In this document: positions 41,088-42,370 of the stretch, piece after piece
Layout: every line of letters begins with the position of its first letter
Numbering within the stretch: position 1 is the stretch's first letter
Assembly (NCBI GenBank): GCA_007132995.1
Contig: SLNP01000017.1
Span: 1-42,370 of the forward strand
Direction: 5' to 3'
Source: Bacteroidales bacterium
Lineage (GTDB): Bacteria > Bacteroidota > Bacteroidia > Bacteroidales > VadinHA17
DNA length: 42,370 nucleotides
Program-made: the position numbers and the translations under genes
The notes under the pieces: model-generated
Databases searched by the model: none
What the model saw: the letters and a program-made list of their open reading frames with translations, nothing else
What the model was told of the DNA's origin: nothing

Positions 41088-41666
41088 CTATTTGTAACGC
41101 GACTCGATAACTTCCCAGTTGAGAATCTCCCAGAACCTCTTTATGTAATCCGGTCTTACATTACGGTAGTCGATATAGTAGGCGTGCTCCCACACATCAC
41201 AGGTGAGCAGGGGTGTTAATCCCGACCTCATGGGATTGCCGGCGTTGGACTCCTGAGTAATCACCAGACTTCCATCATCTTTCATGCTTAACCAGGCCCA
41301 GCCCGAACCAAAAAGCGTAGTGGCGGCCTTGGTGAACTCTTCCTTGAAAGCGTCGAAAGAACCAAATGAACTCTTTATGGCATCGGCCAGCGCACCCTGC
41401 GGCTCACGCCGACCTGAGGGCGAAAAGGTCTCAAAGTAGAAGGTGTGATTCCATATCTGGGCAGCATTATTGAATATACCCCCGTCAGATTTCATAACAA
41501 TCTCCTCAAGTGAAGAGTCTGCAAACGGTGTATCGGGAATAAGGTCATTCAGCTTATTTACATAAGTTTGGTGGTGCTTTCCGTAATGGAATTCAAGCGT
41601 CTCTCTGCTGATAACCGGCGCCAGAGCATCAAGCTCATATGGCAATTTTGGTAATTCATGTTTCAT
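41088..41666 (-). CDS. Superoxide dismutase, Fe/Mn family
   Basis: Converts superoxide to oxygen and peroxide in the cytoplasm. The 192-residue length is that of FeSOD. Metal ligands are H27 (in FHYGKHHQTY), a histidine in QIWNHTFYFE, and D and H in TCDVWEHAYYIDYRN. AAQIWNHTFYF and GSGWAWL favour the iron-type or cambialistic group over strict Mn, but metal choice cannot be fixed by eye. It is the first gene of a two-gene unit with nitroreductase, behind a good Bacteroidota promoter. Confidence 0.95.
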   Translation of the reverse strand: MKHELPKLPYELDALAPVISRETLEFHYGKHHQTYVNKLNDLIPDTPFADSSLEEIVMKSDGGIFNNAAQIWNHTFYFETFSPSGRREPQGALADAIKSSFGSFDAFKEEFTKAATTLFGSGWAWLSMKDDGSLVITQESNAGNPMRSGLTPLLTCDVWEHAYYIDYRNVRPDYIKRFWEILNWEVIESRYK

Positions 41667-41693
41667 ATCTCTCTCTTATTTGGTGTTCTCTCA

Positions 41694-41724
41694 CAAATTT
41701 AGTTCATATATTGATCAAATGCAA
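41694..41724 (-). promoter_or_regulatory. Promoter of the sod-nitroreductase operon
   Basis: On the minus strand TTG (41724-41722) is followed after 20 bases by TAAATTTG (41701-41694). Spacing equals that of the LolA-operon promoter. The start point would be about 23-25 bases before the sod ATG. Confidence 0.65.
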
Positions 41725-41783
41725 GGGTGCTTGCTTCGCGGGCTGACGCCCGATGGCTCACGTTGCTCGCCATGGTGCTCGCA

Positions 41784-41811
41784 GCGGAGAGCGGAGAGCG
41801 GAGAGCGGAGA
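41784..41811. repeat. 4 x 7-bp repeat, element 3 (unit GCGGAGA)
   Basis: Four perfect copies of GCGGAGA directly after GCTCGCA. They are followed by GTGCTCACTTCGTTCGCAC and then AAAAAAATAG, the last also seen after element 2. The unit differs from elements 1 and 2, but length, copy number and left flank are the same. Confidence 0.85.
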
Positions 41812-41925
41812 GAAGTGCTCACTTCGTTCGCACTAAAAAAATAGCTTTGAGGTATTTCGAAAAAAAAGGAAGCGTACCCCCAGCACGGGTTGTGTTGTGA
41901 TCATGAATAATGTGCCGCATCTCTT

Positions 41926-41999
41926 ATTACGGGTTGTGTCGCGAGCATGTAAGACAGACCTGTCTCATTAGCAGTCCTGTGTAATTAGCGAATCGATTA
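41926..41999. repeat. 74-bp direct repeat, copy 1
   Basis: It runs from ATTACGGGTTGTGT to AATCGATTA and differs from copy 2 by one base (C at 41940 where copy 2 has T). It contains AGACAG-AC-CTGTCT, a perfect 6-bp inverted repeat. A degenerate start of another copy (ACGGGTTGTGTTGTGATCAT) lies at 41884. Confidence 0.9.
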
Positions 42000-42044
42000 T
42001 ATTTGGCCTTAAGCGGGTTCGGGGAAAAATGCGCGCTTGCTCCC

Positions 42045-42118
42045 ATTACGGGTTGTGTTGCGAGCATGTAAGACAGACCTGTCTCATTAGCAGTCCTGTG
42101 TAATTAGCGAATCGATTA
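42045..42118. repeat. 74-bp direct repeat, copy 2
   Basis: Second copy with 119-bp period. The 45-bp spacer after copy 1 and the sequence after copy 2 share GGCC, a CGGGGAAAAA/CCGGGAAAAA stretch and a return to ATTACG, so the true unit may be the full 119 bp with a diverged half. Confidence 0.9.
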
Positions 42119-42202
42119 AAAGGCCGGCGTAGGCGAAGTCCGGGAAAAAGAGATGGCGATGAGTAAAGCAAATTACGACACTTACCCATTAGACAGATGA
42201 GA

Positions 42203-42245
42203 GCGTTGATGTTTGAAGTTCTGCGCAGCAGAACAAGTTCAACGC
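42203..42245. other. Two-level stem-loop
   Basis: Outer arms GCGTTGA (42203-42209) and TCAACGC (42239-42245) enclose inner arms GTTCTGC (42218-42224) and GCAGAAC (42228-42234) with a GCA loop. All 14 pairs are perfect, with an asymmetric 8/4-base internal loop. No U-run follows, so it is not a simple terminator. Confidence 0.7.
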
Positions 42246-42268
42246 GGTTGCTTTATGAAGAGCCATAT

Positions 42269-42291
42269 CCCCGGACGGAGGCTAGCCGGGG
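42269..42291 (+). terminator. GC-rich hairpin, possible terminator
   Basis: CCCCGG (42269-42274) pairs with CCGGGG (42286-42291), and CTTTGTT follows shortly after on the plus strand. It could end a plus-strand transcript from the repeat region, but no such transcript is known. Confidence 0.35.
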
Positions 42292-42370
42292 GCTTTGTTG
42301 CTCCCTTTAGGTCGCGAGCTCACCCCGTCGCTGCGCTCCGGACCTCGGTTGTAACTTTTTTGGCCCGTCA

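Larger units (their letters stand above)
41667..42370. other. 704-bp region without a supported gene at the window end
   Basis: No open frame with family resemblance was seen. The region holds the sod promoter (41694-41724), a TGAC-loop hairpin (41739-41752), repeat element 3 (41784-41811), two 74-bp direct repeats (41926-41999, 42045-42118) and two strong stem-loops (42203-42245, 42269-42291). It may be a non-coding RNA locus, decayed mobile DNA or simple intergenic repeats. Confidence 0.6.

Noticed and set aside
42203..42245. Integron attC-like site
   Set aside because: One GTTCAAC resembles an R'' core, but the matching GTTRRRY core is not in the required place and no cassette or integrase is seen.
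41667..42370. tRNA or rRNA gene in the terminal non-coding region
   Set aside because: No T-loop-like GGTTCGAATCC, no cloverleaf arrangement and no conserved rRNA segment was found by eye.

Overview
The window reads as a chromosomal segment of a Bacteroidota bacterium, probably an anaerobic or micro-oxic member of the Bacteroidales/Marinilabiliales kind. The evidence is a PorP/SprF protein and a type B type-IX-secretion C-terminal domain, a full Na+-translocating NADH:quinone reductase operon, several promoters with the Bacteroidota -7 box TAnnTTTG, and typical proteins such as the DUF5103 family and ArsF/ArsG-like proteins. The species cannot be named from the sequence.

Layout. (1) 17-5959, minus strand: nqrABCDEF, the respiratory sodium pump. 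(2) 6168-7502, plus: a secreted DUF5103 protein. (3) 7549-13888, minus: one compact operon modE-like regulator, tungstate/molybdate binding protein, permease, ATPase, moeA, moaA, moaC, mog/moaB, i.e. oxyanion import plus pterin cofactor synthesis. (4) 14061-15333: divergent ppnP and a DUF362 protein. (5) 15421-20693, minus: a LolA-like periplasmic protein, two FtsX-type permeases, a LolD/MacB-type ATPase and an outer-membrane barrel, a possible trans-envelope export route. (6) 20973-24898: a long aldehyde:ferredoxin oxidoreductase (AOR) family tungsto/molybdo-enzyme, divergent from a three-gene set DUF364 / ThiF-like E1 / ThiS-MoaD-like carrier. Regions 3 and 6 together suggest a metal-import, cofactor-assembly and apoenzyme network. 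(7) 25111-27235: P5C dehydrogenase and a DivIC/FtsB-type division protein. (8) 27244-32502, minus: ECF sigma factor, a membrane-anchored PKD protein ending in a T9SS type B domain, PorP/SprF, an OmpH/Skp-like protein and a glycosyltransferase. (9) 32670-35894: a 1074-residue fusion of all the parts of an HcnABC/LhpBEF-type flavin amine dehydrogenase. (10) 36219-39383: an arsenical-resistance operon (ArsR, thioredoxin-like protein, ArsF-like lipoprotein, CcdA/ArsG-like protein, ArsP-type permease). (11) 39471-41666: proline dehydrogenase, then minus-strand nitroreductase and Fe/Mn superoxide dismutase. (12) 41667-42370: no gene, but a tandem repeat and strong hairpins.

Proline dehydrogenase and P5C dehydrogenase are both present though not adjacent, and the fused amine dehydrogenase lies between them, which makes an imino/amino acid substrate plausible. 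The most unusual non-coding signal is a family of three intergenic elements (near 35.9, 40.4 and 41.8 kb). Each has exactly four copies of a 7-bp unit directly after GCTCGCA, although the unit differs between loci. No rRNA, tRNA, CRISPR array, transposase or phage gene was seen.
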